A stretch of 64,000 nt of DNA, from the NCBI GenBank assembly GCA_041648505.1, contig JBAZOY010000001.1:1-64000 (forward strand), given 5' to 3'. The DNA is from JBAZOY01 sp041648505 (GTDB lineage Bacteria > Desulfobacterota > Syntrophia > Syntrophales > CG2-30-49-12). Positions 24,526 to 32,719 of this stretch are shown one piece after another; position 1 is the stretch's first letter; each line of letters starts with the position of its first letter. The position numbers were made by a program, and so were the translations under genes. The notes below the pieces were generated by a model. It had not been told where the DNA came from, searched no databases, and saw only the letters and a list, made by a program, of their open reading frames with translations.

Positions 24526-25650
24526 ATGCATATTGGATTAAATCTTCTGCACGCGCATCCCGGGATCGGTGGTGGATGGAATTACATAAAAAGTTTAGTA
24601 AATTCACTACAAAGTTATAAAAATGATAATACATATACGGCGTATTGTACAAGCGTAAGTAAATGCCTATTTTATGATCAAGCTGATATAAATCTAATTT
24701 GCACGGGGGTTAATAGTTTAAATAGAATTTCCAGGATATTTTACGAGAATACATTTCTTCAATGGAGAGCAAAGATTGATAATATCGATGTAATGCATTG
24801 GTTTGCAAATACGCGGGCGATTTACAGTACAAAGCCATCAGTGGTAACGATATATGATTTACTCGCATTTCATAGCCATAAAGCTCATCCTTTATTTAAT
24901 CGTTTGTATTTGCGGTTAATGGTGCCTCAAAGTTTACGCAATGCAAATGTGATTGCTCCAATGTCAGAAACAACTATGCTTGATATTAAGAATACGTTTA
25001 ACATTAGTTTAAAAAAAATGATTGTTATTCCAACTATTATAGATGATGTATTTATGCCTGTTGCGTACGAAAACATATTGAAATTTCGTGATAAATATGA
25101 ATTACCTGATAAATACTGGCTCTATGTGGCTCACTATTATCCTCATAAAAATCATGACAGGCTATTTAAGGCCGTTGCACTTCTTAAAGCAAAAAAAAAT
25201 ACATCATGGCCGCTAGTTTTATGTGGTTCGAAAAATGGCGCCGAAAAATTGATTGCAGAAACATTGCGGTCTGTCGGAATTGAAAATGATGTTATTTGGC
25301 TGCCCCGGATAGAAGATAAGGATATGCCAACTTTATATTCTGCAGCATCAGCTTTAGTGTTTCCTTCCCTATTTGAAGGAGGCGGAATTCCAGTCATGGA
25401 AGCTATGGCGTGTGGTTGTCCCGTGGTTGCTTCTGATTTGCCAACGACAAGTGAGTTTGCGGCTGATGCTGCTCTCTGCTTTAACGGTGAGGATATCGAT
25501 GATATCGCGCATGCGATGCTGAGGTTTGAAGAAGACAAAAAAATATTGGAATATTATAAAATGCGCGGTTTAGAAAAAGCTAAAAAATATCGTAAAGAAA
25601 TAATAATTCCAATATTGTTAGATGTCTACAAGAAGGCAGCGTCTTATTAA
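24526..25650 (+). CDS. family 4 glycosyltransferase
   Basis: A GT-B retaining glycosyltransferase of 374 aa. The N-terminal domain begins MHIGLNLLHAHPGIGGGWNY (acceptor-side glycine loop). The C-terminal GT4 domain shows LYVAHYYPHKNHDRLFKAVA, LPRIEDKDMPTLYSAA and the donor-binding FPSLFEGGGIPVMEAMACG with the E-x7-E motif. It is likely to add a hexose to the lipid-linked repeat unit at the cytoplasmic face. Its first 17 codons and leader are duplicated at 23623. AAGGATTTAACAATT gives a weak ribosome site. Sugar specificity is unknown. Confidence 0.85.
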   Translation: MHIGLNLLHAHPGIGGGWNYIKSLVNSLQSYKNDNTYTAYCTSVSKCLFYDQADINLICTGVNSLNRISRIFYENTFLQWRAKIDNIDVMHWFANTRAIYSTKPSVVTIYDLLAFHSHKAHPLFNRLYLRLMVPQSLRNANVIAPMSETTMLDIKNTFNISLKKMIVIPTIIDDVFMPVAYENILKFRDKYELPDKYWLYVAHYYPHKNHDRLFKAVALLKAKKNTSWPLVLCGSKNGAEKLIAETLRSVGIENDVIWLPRIEDKDMPTLYSAASALVFPSLFEGGGIPVMEAMACGCPVVASDLPTTSEFAADAALCFNGEDIDDIAHAMLRFEEDKKILEYYKMRGLEKAKKYRKEIIIPILLDVYKKAASY

Positions 25651-25676
25651 CCTAACGGATATTGTGGTGCAGCGTT

Positions 25677-26702
25677 ATGTTTACAGATAAAATATTACTC
25701 ATAACCGGTGGTACGGGAACATTCGGTAATGCTGTACTGCGACGTTTCTTGGAAACCGATATCGCGGAAATCCGCATTTTTTCCCGCGATGAGAAAAAAC
25801 AGGAAGAGATGCGCAATGCCCTGCGGAATCCGAAGGTGAAGTTCTACCTGGGGAATGTCCGGGATTATGACAGCATCCTGTCTGCCATGCGGGGTGTGGA
25901 CATGGTGTTCCACGCGGCAGCCCTCAAGCAGGTGCCGTCTTGTGAATTCTTCCCCCTTGAGGCGATTCGGACAAACGCCATTGGTGCGGAAACCGTCATG
26001 AAGACGGCCTTGGCCTGCAACGTCAAGAACATGATCGTGCTCAGCACCGACAAGGCCGTGTATCCCATCAATGCAATGGGGATGTCAAAGGCGCTGATGG
26101 AAAAGCTCATGATCGCCAAGGCACGCGACCACGGGGATGCGGTAACGATCTTCTGCGGCACCCGTTATGGCAATGTCATGGGGTCTCGGGGGTCCGTCAT
26201 TCCCCTTTTCATCAGCCAGATCCTGGCGGGCGAGCCATTGACGATCACCGATCCGAACATGACCCGCTTCATGATGTCCATTGATGATGCGGTGGACCTC
26301 GTTGTGTATGCTTTTAAAAATGGCAATCCGGGCGATGTTTTTGTCCAGAAGGCCCCGGCTGCAACCATTGAAACGCTGGCCAGGGCGTTGAAGAAGTTGT
26401 TCAAGGGCGAAAATGAAATCCGCATCATAGGCACCCGGCATGGCGAAAAGCTTTATGAAACGCTGCTGACTCGGGAAGAAATGGCCCGCGCGGAAAACAT
26501 GGGCGATTACTACCGGATTCCGGCAGATACGCGGGATCTCAACTATGCCGTCTATTTCACTGAAGGAGAGACAAAGGTCTCCTGCTATGAGGATTATAAT
26601 TCACATAACACGCAGCGACTCGATGAAGACGCACTGATTGAATTATTACTTAAACTTGATTTTGTGAAAGAGGCCCTCGAAACAGGGAAGATCATCATTT
26701 GA
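25677..26702 (+). CDS. capE: UDP-GlcNAc 4,6-dehydratase/5-epimerase (CapE/FnlA/WbvB type)
   Basis: The N-terminal loop is ILLITGGTGTFGNAVLRRFL, and the active site contains LSTDKAVYPINAMGMSKALM, where M134 and K138 form the Met/Lys pair (instead of Tyr/Lys) typical of inverting UDP-GlcNAc 4,6-dehydratases. The C-terminal LTREEMARAENMGDYYRIP and YEDYNSHNTQRLDEDA segments are characteristic of CapE/FnlA. The enzyme converts UDP-GlcNAc to UDP-2-acetamido-2,6-dideoxy-L-arabino-4-hexulose, the first step to L-FucNAc or L-QuiNAc. ATG 25677 is preferred to the in-frame TTG 25662 because the fold begins there. The last 90 bases are duplicated at 28361, after a 1.66-kb insert. Confidence 0.85.
   Translation: MFTDKILLITGGTGTFGNAVLRRFLETDIAEIRIFSRDEKKQEEMRNALRNPKVKFYLGNVRDYDSILSAMRGVDMVFHAAALKQVPSCEFFPLEAIRTNAIGAETVMKTALACNVKNMIVLSTDKAVYPINAMGMSKALMEKLMIAKARDHGDAVTIFCGTRYGNVMGSRGSVIPLFISQILAGEPLTITDPNMTRFMMSIDDAVDLVVYAFKNGNPGDVFVQKAPAATIETLARALKKLFKGENEIRIIGTRHGEKLYETLLTREEMARAENMGDYYRIPADTRDLNYAVYFTEGETKVSCYEDYNSHNTQRLDEDALIELLLKLDFVKEALETGKIII
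26611..26700 (+). repeat. 90-bp direct repeat, copy 1 (3' end of capE)
   Basis: The last 30 codons of capE, from CGCAGCGACT to ATCATCATTT, recur at 28361-28450 with 85 of 90 bases identical by eye. Together the copies bracket the DNA carrying the AlbA-type ATPase gene. Copy 1 ends at the TGA stop, after which sequence similarity is lost. Confidence 0.9.
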
Positions 26703-26914
26703 ACAGGGACAGGTTTATGAGCCCGATGGTCGAGAGTCGGTAAGGCGGAACGGAAGAAGACGAGAAGGTTAGAAGACGCGCCGGTTGAATCTCCTGCGGG
26801 CCCCTCCTTACGAGGTAGTTCAATTGGCGGGATGGGCGGATGGATGAATCCGGGCAGAAATGATTAGAGGCGATATTCTCACCGGGGAAACACAGGATTG
26901 TTGAAATAGATAGT

Positions 26915-28330
26915 ATGAATATTTCTGAGATGCTTATCATGCCTGAAGGAAAGACGCTGGAATTTAAGCGCGATATTTCCTCACTCAAGCCAATCTTTAA
27001 AACCCTGGTAGCCTTTGCCAACACAGCAGGAGGCATTCTTATTATTGGGCGCGAAAATGACGGAACTGTCCAGGGCGTTCCGGAAGTGCTTCAGGTAGAG
27101 GAACGCTTGGCCAATGCTATTGCCGACAGTATTCGTCCTGCGATGATGCCTGAAATTGAAATATATTGCCATAATGATAAAACGCTGTTGATACTGCGTG
27201 TTTTTCACTGGAAAGGCCCCTTTTACTTAAAGGCCGATGGCCCGGAGAAGGGAGTGTACGTTCGCCTCGGTTCTACCAATCGTCAGGCTGGCCCTGAAAT
27301 ACTGGCTGAATTGCAACGTTCGATGCAAAACCGGTCCTTTGACCAGATGCCTTGTCCCGATCTCTCGATAGAAGCTTTGGATATCGAAAAAGTACAGCGT
27401 GTCTTTGATGTTACAGGTCAGCAAATCGATGAAAAAAAGCTGGAGTCTCTGGAACTGCTTGTCCCGCACGCCGGTGGTCTTTCGGTGTCTAATGGCGGGC
27501 TGATTTTGTTTGGCTTGGATGATGTGAGGCAACGCTATTTTCCTGATGCAAGAGTGAGTTGTGCCCGTTTTCAGGGAACGGATAAATCGGAATTTATTGA
27601 TCGTATAGACATTGCTGGCAGTGTGCTGAATGCCATTGATGAGGTGCCGCGTTTTATCCGTCGTAACACACGACTGGCTGCAAAAATTGAAAAGATGCAC
27701 CGGTTGGATATCCCTGAATATCCAGAGTTGGCAATTCGTGAAATTCTGGTTAACGCCATCGGGCATGCGGATTATTCGTTGCGCGGTATGCGTATTCTGG
27801 TGGGGATTTATGCAGACCGGATGGAGGTGCAGAATCCCGGTATGCTTCCTTTCGGCATGACAATGGAATATCTTAAGGCCGGTGTGAGCAAGATTCGCAA
27901 TCGTGTTATCGCGCGTGTCTTCAGGGAAATGGGGTTGATGGAGGAATGGGGAAGTGGGTATAAACGCGTCATCCACGCATGTCAGTCCGGCGGGTATCCG
28001 GAACCTGATTGGGAGGAGCTTGGCACGGCTTTCCGGGTGATATTTCATCCGCACCCCGCAGCGCTCGAACAGTCATGTGCTGATGTCCCCGTAAATGTCC
28101 CCGTAAATGTCCCCGTAAATGATCGGCAGAGATGGTTCCTGGAGCAACTCGCAGTGGGCAAGCAGAGTAGAATATCAGACCTGGCCACCTATGGAAGCAT
28201 TTCTGAGAAGACCGCAAAACGGGATATTGCCGATCTAAAAAGGAAAGGCTTGATCGAGTTTGTCGGCGCGCCGAAGAATGGTTTTTACCGTATCGTGGGG
28301 GAATGGGGACGAGAGTACCAACAACGTTAG
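26915..28330 (+). CDS. AlbA_2/HATPase_c_4 domain DNA-binding ATPase-like regulator
   Basis: Residues 5-125 form an AlbA_2 (Schlafen-like) domain: MPEGKTLEFKRDISSLKPIF, then AFANTAGGILIIGREND. Residues 250-385 form an HSP90-type ATP-binding segment (HATPase_c_4): IPEYPELAIREILVNAIGHA, then IGHADYSLRG, MEVQNPG and FREMGLMEEWGSGYKRV. The C-terminus has a winged helix (RISDLATYGSISEKTAKRDI). Proteins of this type are thought to be transcription regulators or nucleic-acid-directed ATPases, and are often carried on mobile DNA. Before the winged helix is a VPVN triplicate coded by a perfect 12-base tandem repeat. It sits alone inside capE-repeat-flanked DNA. The 212 bases upstream hold no gene I can identify. 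Confidence 0.8.
   Translation: MNISEMLIMPEGKTLEFKRDISSLKPIFKTLVAFANTAGGILIIGRENDGTVQGVPEVLQVEERLANAIADSIRPAMMPEIEIYCHNDKTLLILRVFHWKGPFYLKADGPEKGVYVRLGSTNRQAGPEILAELQRSMQNRSFDQMPCPDLSIEALDIEKVQRVFDVTGQQIDEKKLESLELLVPHAGGLSVSNGGLILFGLDDVRQRYFPDARVSCARFQGTDKSEFIDRIDIAGSVLNAIDEVPRFIRRNTRLAAKIEKMHRLDIPEYPELAIREILVNAIGHADYSLRGMRILVGIYADRMEVQNPGMLPFGMTMEYLKAGVSKIRNRVIARVFREMGLMEEWGSGYKRVIHACQSGGYPEPDWEELGTAFRVIFHPHPAALEQSCADVPVNVPVNVPVNDRQRWFLEQLAVGKQSRISDLATYGSISEKTAKRDIADLKRKGLIEFVGAPKNGFYRIVGEWGREYQQR
28085..28120 (+). repeat. three perfect tandem copies of a 12-base unit within the AlbA_2 gene
   Basis: GTCCCCGTAAAT is repeated three times without mismatch and encodes V-P-V-N three times. It lies in the linker before the winged helix. 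The unit is a multiple of three, so copy-number change would keep the frame and only alter linker length. Confidence 0.95.
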
Positions 28331-28360
28331 AATGTAGGGAATAGGTAGGCTTTCATGATA

Positions 28361-28450
28361 CGCAACGACTCGATGAAGACGCACTGATTGAATTATTGCT
28401 CAAGCTTGATTTTGTGAAAGAGACCCTCGAAACAGGGAAGATCATCATTT
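28361..28450 (+). repeat. 90-bp direct repeat, copy 2 (detached capE tail)
   Basis: This is a second copy of the capE 3' end, with five differences from copy 1 (for example CAGCG/CAACG, TTACTTAAAC/TTGCTCAAGC). It is not attached to a capE body. It is directly followed by TAA, AGGCGGA and the capF start codon at 28462, which is the natural capE-capF junction. It therefore represents the original right flank of the insertion. Confidence 0.9.
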
Positions 28451-28461
28451 AAAGGCGGAAT

Positions 28462-28791
28462 ATGATCGTTTTAGTCACAGGGGCAAGGGGCTTTATTGGA
28501 AAGAATCTGGTTGTCACCCTGAGGCAGCTGGACGGAATTGATGTCATCGAATATGATACAGGTTCGCTGACACGGGAAGAGCTTGCCAGGGCGGAAGATC
28601 GCGACGATTATTACAGGATCACACCGGATGATCGGGATCTGAACTATAACAAATATTTTACCGAAGGTGCGGAACAGATATCGTTAATGGAGGATTATAA
28701 TTCCCATAACACGCGCCGGCTTACAATCGACGGGATTAAAGAGAAATTGCTGAAATTAGATTATATTCAACAACAGCTTCATGGGGAGTAG
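28462..28791 (+). pseudogene. chimeric ORF: capF N-terminus (about 33 codons) fused to a capE C-terminus (about 76 codons)
   Basis: The first residues MIVLVTGARGFIGKNLVVTL are those of CapF/WbjC (compare ITGAKGFVGKNL of staphylococcal CapF). After EYDTGS the frame changes into LTREELARAEDRDDYYRITP, FTEGAEQISLMEDYNSHNTR and a KLLKLDYI tail, which is the last quarter of a CapE-type dehydratase. This tail is clearly divergent from the capE at 25677, so it comes from another allele. Neither part can form an active enzyme: the SDR body and cupin of CapF and the Rossmann and active-site parts of CapE are missing. The ORF stays open over 109 codons. A missing segment of CapF is found 6.6 kb downstream at 35.2 kb. 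Confidence 0.85.
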
Positions 28792-28792
28792 A

Positions 28793-29725
28793 ATGAATAA
28801 GGCAGCCCGCATATTGGTCATAGGGGGTGGAGGCTCACTGGGGCATAAGCTTTGGCAGTTTCTGCCGACGAAGTTTCCCGATACCTACGTCTCCATAAGA
28901 AAACCCAAAGCCTACTATGAAAATTGCGGTCTTTTTGACGGGCCAAATGTCGTGAGTGGTCTTGATCTCCGGGACTTTGGCCAGCTTAAAGTTGTTCTGA
29001 AAGAAATATGCCCGTCAGTGATAGTAAACTGCGCAGGCGTGACGCTCCGTAGCCGGGAGGCAAATGACAAGAAATCCAATATCGCCGTCAATGCTCTGCT
29101 CCCGCACGAGCTCGCGGAGTGGGGCGCTAAAAACCGCGCACGCATTATTCATTTCAGCACGGTCTGCGTTTTTGACGGCAGGCTGGGAAATTACGACGAG
29201 AACAGCCCTCCTGACGCGCGGGATCTTTATGGAATAACAAAGATGCTCGGTGACGTACAGACTCCCCGTGCCCTGACTCTAAGGTCTTCTTTCATAGGCC
29301 GGGAGATCTTCGGCGGCACGGAACTCCTGGAATGGTTTTTAGCCCAGAACGGCAAACGCGTTCATGGTTTTCGCAAAGTGCTATTCACAGGCCTTACCAC
29401 GAACCGCCTTGCCGAGCTGGTGGGCGACCTGATAGAGAAATTCCCGAGATTGAACGGACTTTACCACGTTTCCAGCGAAACGGTTTCCAAATACGAGCTT
29501 CTTAACCTGATGAAAGAGGCCTATAAAATAGACGTTGAGATAGAACCGGATGACAAATTTGAATGCAGACGCAATCTGAACGGTAATAAGTTTATAGCAG
29601 CCACCGGATTTAAGTTTTCATCATGGCGGCAGATGATGCTTGATATGGCTGCCGACCAAACACCCTACGACCAATGGAAGAATGACAAACGCCTTCAGAA
29701 AGACGGCGAACAGCTAAAACAATAG
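28793..29725 (+). CDS. RmlD-like nucleotide-sugar 4-reductase (WbvR type)
   Basis: An SDR of about 310 aa with the loop ILVIGGGGSLGHKLWQFL, the active-site serine segment FSTVCVFDGRLGNYDE and the YxxxK in DLYGITKMLGD. HVSSETVSKYELLNLM is typical of RmlD-like reductases. ATG 28793 is chosen over 28781 because GGGGAGTA immediately precedes it. It lies between a CapE-type dehydratase and a CapG-type 2-epimerase, the position held by WbvR in Vibrio cholerae O37, where the trio makes UDP-L-QuiNAc. CapF, which would yield L-FucNAc, is broken here. So UDP-N-acetyl-L-quinovosamine is the likely product (inference from family and context). Confidence 0.75.
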   Translation: MNKAARILVIGGGGSLGHKLWQFLPTKFPDTYVSIRKPKAYYENCGLFDGPNVVSGLDLRDFGQLKVVLKEICPSVIVNCAGVTLRSREANDKKSNIAVNALLPHELAEWGAKNRARIIHFSTVCVFDGRLGNYDENSPPDARDLYGITKMLGDVQTPRALTLRSSFIGREIFGGTELLEWFLAQNGKRVHGFRKVLFTGLTTNRLAELVGDLIEKFPRLNGLYHVSSETVSKYELLNLMKEAYKIDVEIEPDDKFECRRNLNGNKFIAATGFKFSSWRQMMLDMAADQTPYDQWKNDKRLQKDGEQLKQ

Positions 29726-29752
29726 AATCAATTGGACATAAGGAGCACAGAG

Positions 29753-30883
29753 ATGTCTTTAAAAGTGATGACTATAGTCGGTACTCGGCCGGAGATAATA
29801 AAGCTGAGTCGTGTAATGTACGAGTTGGAAAAGCACCTCAATCACGTGCTGGTGCATACGGGACAGAATTGCGACTACGAACTCAATGAGATATTTTTCA
29901 AGGAGATGGAGATCCGCAAGCCGGACCATTTCCTTAATTCAGTGGGAGACACACTGGCCCAGACTATCGGCAATATAATAGCGAAGGCCGACGAAGTTAT
30001 GGAAAAAGAAACACCCGACGCTGTTTTACTTTACGGCGATACCAACAGTTGTCTATCCGTCATCCCCGCTAAACGGCGCAAGATACCAATTTTCCACATG
30101 GAAGCGGGAAACAGATGCTTTGATCTAAGGGTTCCGGAAGAGATTAACCGAAAGATTGTTGACCATATCAGCGATATAAATATTACCAATACAGAACACG
30201 CCCGCCGTTACCTTTTAGCAGAAGGTATAAAGCCTGAAACGGTTATTAAAAGCGGTTCTCCCATGAAGGAGGTGCTGGCGCATTACATGCCTCAGATTGA
30301 CGCGTCCCATGCGTTGGAAAAACTCAACGTGAATAAGGGGGAATACTTTGTTGTCAGCGCACATCGTGAAGAGAACGTGGACAGCAAGGAAAATTTTGTC
30401 GACCTCCTCGCTTCCCTGAATGCCATTGCGGCGAAATATGACCGCCCCATAATCTTCTCCACCCACCCCCGCACAAGGAAACGACTGGAGGATCATGGTT
30501 CTGACGGACTTGACCCGCGTATTCACTTTCTAAAGCCGCTCGGATTCTTCGATTATGTGAAAATGCAGATGCATGCCTTTTGTGTTGTTTCCGATAGCGG
30601 CACCATTACAGAAGAATCTTCCATTTTAAGCTTCCCTGCTGTGACGATTCGCCAGGCCCATGAAAGGCCGGAAGGGATGGATGAAGGCACCCTGATTATG
30701 TGCGGTCTGAAGGCGGAGAGGGTTTTGGAATCGATTGATGTTGTCACTGCCCACTACGCCAACACAAACCGGCCGTTCAATATAGTTTCTGACTATGATA
30801 CGGAAAATGTATCCCAGAAAGTGCTCCGCATTATTTTGAGCTATACCGATTATGTGAATCGGACAGTCTGGTATAAACAATAA
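29753..30883 (+). CDS. capG: UDP-N-acetylglucosamine 2-epimerase family (CapG/FnlC/WbvD)
   Basis: The sequence follows the WecB/CapG fold: VMTIVGTRPEIIKLSRVMYE at the N-terminus, HTGQNCDYELNEIFF, LLYGDTNSCLSVI, MEAGNRCFDLRVPEEINRKI, SAHREENVDS and SDSGTITEESSIL with FPAVTIRQAHERPEG. The non-hydrolysing 2-epimerases of this group invert C2 of the UDP-6-deoxy-L-talose- or L-rhamnose-type amino sugar to give UDP-L-FucNAc or UDP-L-QuiNAc. The start is taken as ATG 29753 (AAGGAG nine bases before) rather than the TTG at 29732. It directly follows the RmlD-like gene and abuts the next transferase, forming one operon. Confidence 0.85.
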   Translation: MSLKVMTIVGTRPEIIKLSRVMYELEKHLNHVLVHTGQNCDYELNEIFFKEMEIRKPDHFLNSVGDTLAQTIGNIIAKADEVMEKETPDAVLLYGDTNSCLSVIPAKRRKIPIFHMEAGNRCFDLRVPEEINRKIVDHISDINITNTEHARRYLLAEGIKPETVIKSGSPMKEVLAHYMPQIDASHALEKLNVNKGEYFVVSAHREENVDSKENFVDLLASLNAIAAKYDRPIIFSTHPRTRKRLEDHGSDGLDPRIHFLKPLGFFDYVKMQMHAFCVVSDSGTITEESSILSFPAVTIRQAHERPEGMDEGTLIMCGLKAERVLESIDVVTAHYANTNRPFNIVSDYDTENVSQKVLRIILSYTDYVNRTVWYKQ

Positions 30884-32110
30884 ATGCGTATTCTGTTTCT
30901 GACACAATGGTTTCAGCCGGAACCTCTTTTCAAGGGTTTGCCTTTTGCCAGAGCGCTGGCAGACAGAGGACACGATGTGGAAGTTTTTACGGGCTTTCCC
31001 AATTACCCCGGCGGCAACGTCTATCGGGGATACCGTGTCCGCCTGTTTCAGCGGGAGACGATGGATGGCATCCGGGTGAATCGGGTTGCCCTCTACCCAA
31101 GTCACAACAAATCGGCCTTCCGGAGGATTCTCAATTATCTAAGTTTTGCCCTTTCTTCGTTTCTTCTTGCTTCCTGGATCATCCGGCGGCCCGATGTGAT
31201 TTATGTTTACAATCTGGTGACTCTGGGTCCTGCGGCATTTCTCCTTCGTTTAATTTTTCGTTCGAAAGTAATCGTTGACGTTACAGATTTATGGCCGGAG
31301 TCCGTCATGAACTCCGGTATGGTGAGAAATCGGCAAATGATTGATTTTCTCAATAAATTTTGCGATCAGGTTTATCAAAGCGCAGATCGACTGATTGTAG
31401 TTTCTCCGGGTGTCAAGAAAGTTCTCATTGCCAGGGGTGTGACACCGGAAAACATTGATGTGATCTATAATTGGTGCGATGAAAACAGCATGAAGATATA
31501 CGATGATGAATCTGATTCGCCTGCCCTATATGGACTAACGGATAAATTCAATATCATATTTGCGGGTACGATGGGCACTGTCCAAGCTCTGGATTCCGTT
31601 CTTGCTTGTGCGGCGATTTGCCAAAATGGTTTACCCGATATCCAATTCATTTTTGTCGGTGGTGGCGTGGATCGAGACAGGCTGAAAAAGAAGGCCGAAG
31701 GAATGGGATTAATGAATGTTACGTTTTTACCCCCTCAACCTATCGAGGCAATGGGCCCGATTTTTGCGATGGCCGATGCCTTGCTTGTCCACCTAAAAGA
31801 CGATCCCCTTTTTCGTATCACCATCCCCTCAAAAACACAGGCCTATCTCTATACGGGAAAACCCATTATCATGGCCATGCGCGGGGATGCAGCGGACCTC
31901 GTCCGGGAGGCTGGAGCGGGTGTCTTGTGCGCGCCAGAGGATCCACAAGAAATGATGAATGCAATCAAGACTCTATACCAAATGCCGGAGATCGAACGGC
32001 GAAAGATGGGCGAAGCCGGCCATCGCTATTACATGGGACACTTGTCATTTAATCAGGGCGTAAACCAATTTGAGCAGATAATGATGTCGCTTTCAAGAGA
32101 AGCGAGTTAA
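30884..32110 (+). CDS. WbuB-like family 4 glycosyltransferase (amino-deoxy-L-hexose transferase)
   Basis: The N-terminus MRILFLTQWFQPEPLFKGLP, with FTGFPNYPGGNVYRGYRVR, YVYNLVTLGPAAFLL and VDVTDLWPESVMNSG, is characteristic of the WbuB branch of GT4. That branch transfers L-FucNAc or related 6-deoxy-L-amino sugars onto the first lipid-linked sugar. The C-terminal donor domain shows FAGTMGTVQALDSVL and KTQAYLYTGKPIIMAMRG. At 408 aa it is full-length. The start codon immediately follows the stop of the 2-epimerase gene. Since the neighbours appear to make UDP-L-QuiNAc and diNAcBac, it likely transfers L-QuiNAc to diNAcBac-PP-undecaprenol (inference). Confidence 0.8.
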   Translation: MRILFLTQWFQPEPLFKGLPFARALADRGHDVEVFTGFPNYPGGNVYRGYRVRLFQRETMDGIRVNRVALYPSHNKSAFRRILNYLSFALSSFLLASWIIRRPDVIYVYNLVTLGPAAFLLRLIFRSKVIVDVTDLWPESVMNSGMVRNRQMIDFLNKFCDQVYQSADRLIVVSPGVKKVLIARGVTPENIDVIYNWCDENSMKIYDDESDSPALYGLTDKFNIIFAGTMGTVQALDSVLACAAICQNGLPDIQFIFVGGGVDRDRLKKKAEGMGLMNVTFLPPQPIEAMGPIFAMADALLVHLKDDPLFRITIPSKTQAYLYTGKPIIMAMRGDAADLVREAGAGVLCAPEDPQEMMNAIKTLYQMPEIERRKMGEAGHRYYMGHLSFNQGVNQFEQIMMSLSREAS

Positions 32111-32116
32111 ATCGCA

Positions 32117-32719
32117 ATGTTGACAATCAAACGGGCCTTCGATCTTATTCTAACGATTCCGGCACTCATCATCTTGTTGCCATTTCTTGTCATCATTGCC
32201 GTATTGATTAAGATTCAGTTGGAATCATCAGTATTCTTTCGTCAGAAAAGACCCGGATGGCATGGCAAGCCCCTCTGGTTGTTAAAATTCCGCACCATGA
32301 CCGACAGCCATGACGCCAACGGCGCCCTACTTCCGGATGGGGAGCGACTGACCCGACTTGGACGGTTTTTACGGAAGGCAAGTCTCGATGAGTTACCGGA
32401 ATTGCTGAATGTGATCAAAGGTGATATGAGTCTGGTTGGTCCCAGACCCTTATTGATGCAATATCTGGATCGTTATACGCCGGAACAGGCCAGGCGTCAT
32501 AACGTAAAGCCAGGTATTACCGGGTGGGCACAGGTGAATGGCCGTAACGCAATCAGTTGGGAGGAAAAGTTCAAATTGGATGTCTGGTATGTAGACAACC
32601 AATCCTTTTGGCTGGATATAAAGATTATAGTCTTAACAATTTGGAAAATTTTGAACCAGGAAAACATTAATCAGCCCGGGCAAGCAACAGCAGAGGAATT
32701 CAGGGGTAATCCTGAGTAA
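32117..32719 (+). CDS. PglC-like undecaprenyl phosphate sugar phosphotransferase (initiating enzyme)
   Basis: At 200 residues this is the minimal monotopic phosphoglycosyltransferase: a re-entrant hydrophobic helix (LILTIPALIILLPFLVIIAV), then FRQKRPGWHGKPLWLLKFRT, the catalytic DE pair in RKASLDELPELLNVIKGDMS, LVGPRPLLMQYL and KPGITGWAQVNGRN. Such enzymes place a sugar 1-phosphate on undecaprenyl phosphate to start the repeat unit; PglC uses UDP-diNAc-bacillosamine. The directly following PglD- and PglE-like genes support that donor. Confidence 0.85.
   Translation: MLTIKRAFDLILTIPALIILLPFLVIIAVLIKIQLESSVFFRQKRPGWHGKPLWLLKFRTMTDSHDANGALLPDGERLTRLGRFLRKASLDELPELLNVIKGDMSLVGPRPLLMQYLDRYTPEQARRHNVKPGITGWAQVNGRNAISWEEKFKLDVWYVDNQSFWLDIKIIVLTIWKILNQENINQPGQATAEEFRGNPE

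Noticed and set aside
27227..28054. 275-aa frame on the minus strand opposite the AlbA_2 gene
   Set aside because: It has no recognisable motif, lies fully inside a clear plus-strand gene with domain matches, and its composition (His- and Thr-rich) is that of an antisense shadow.
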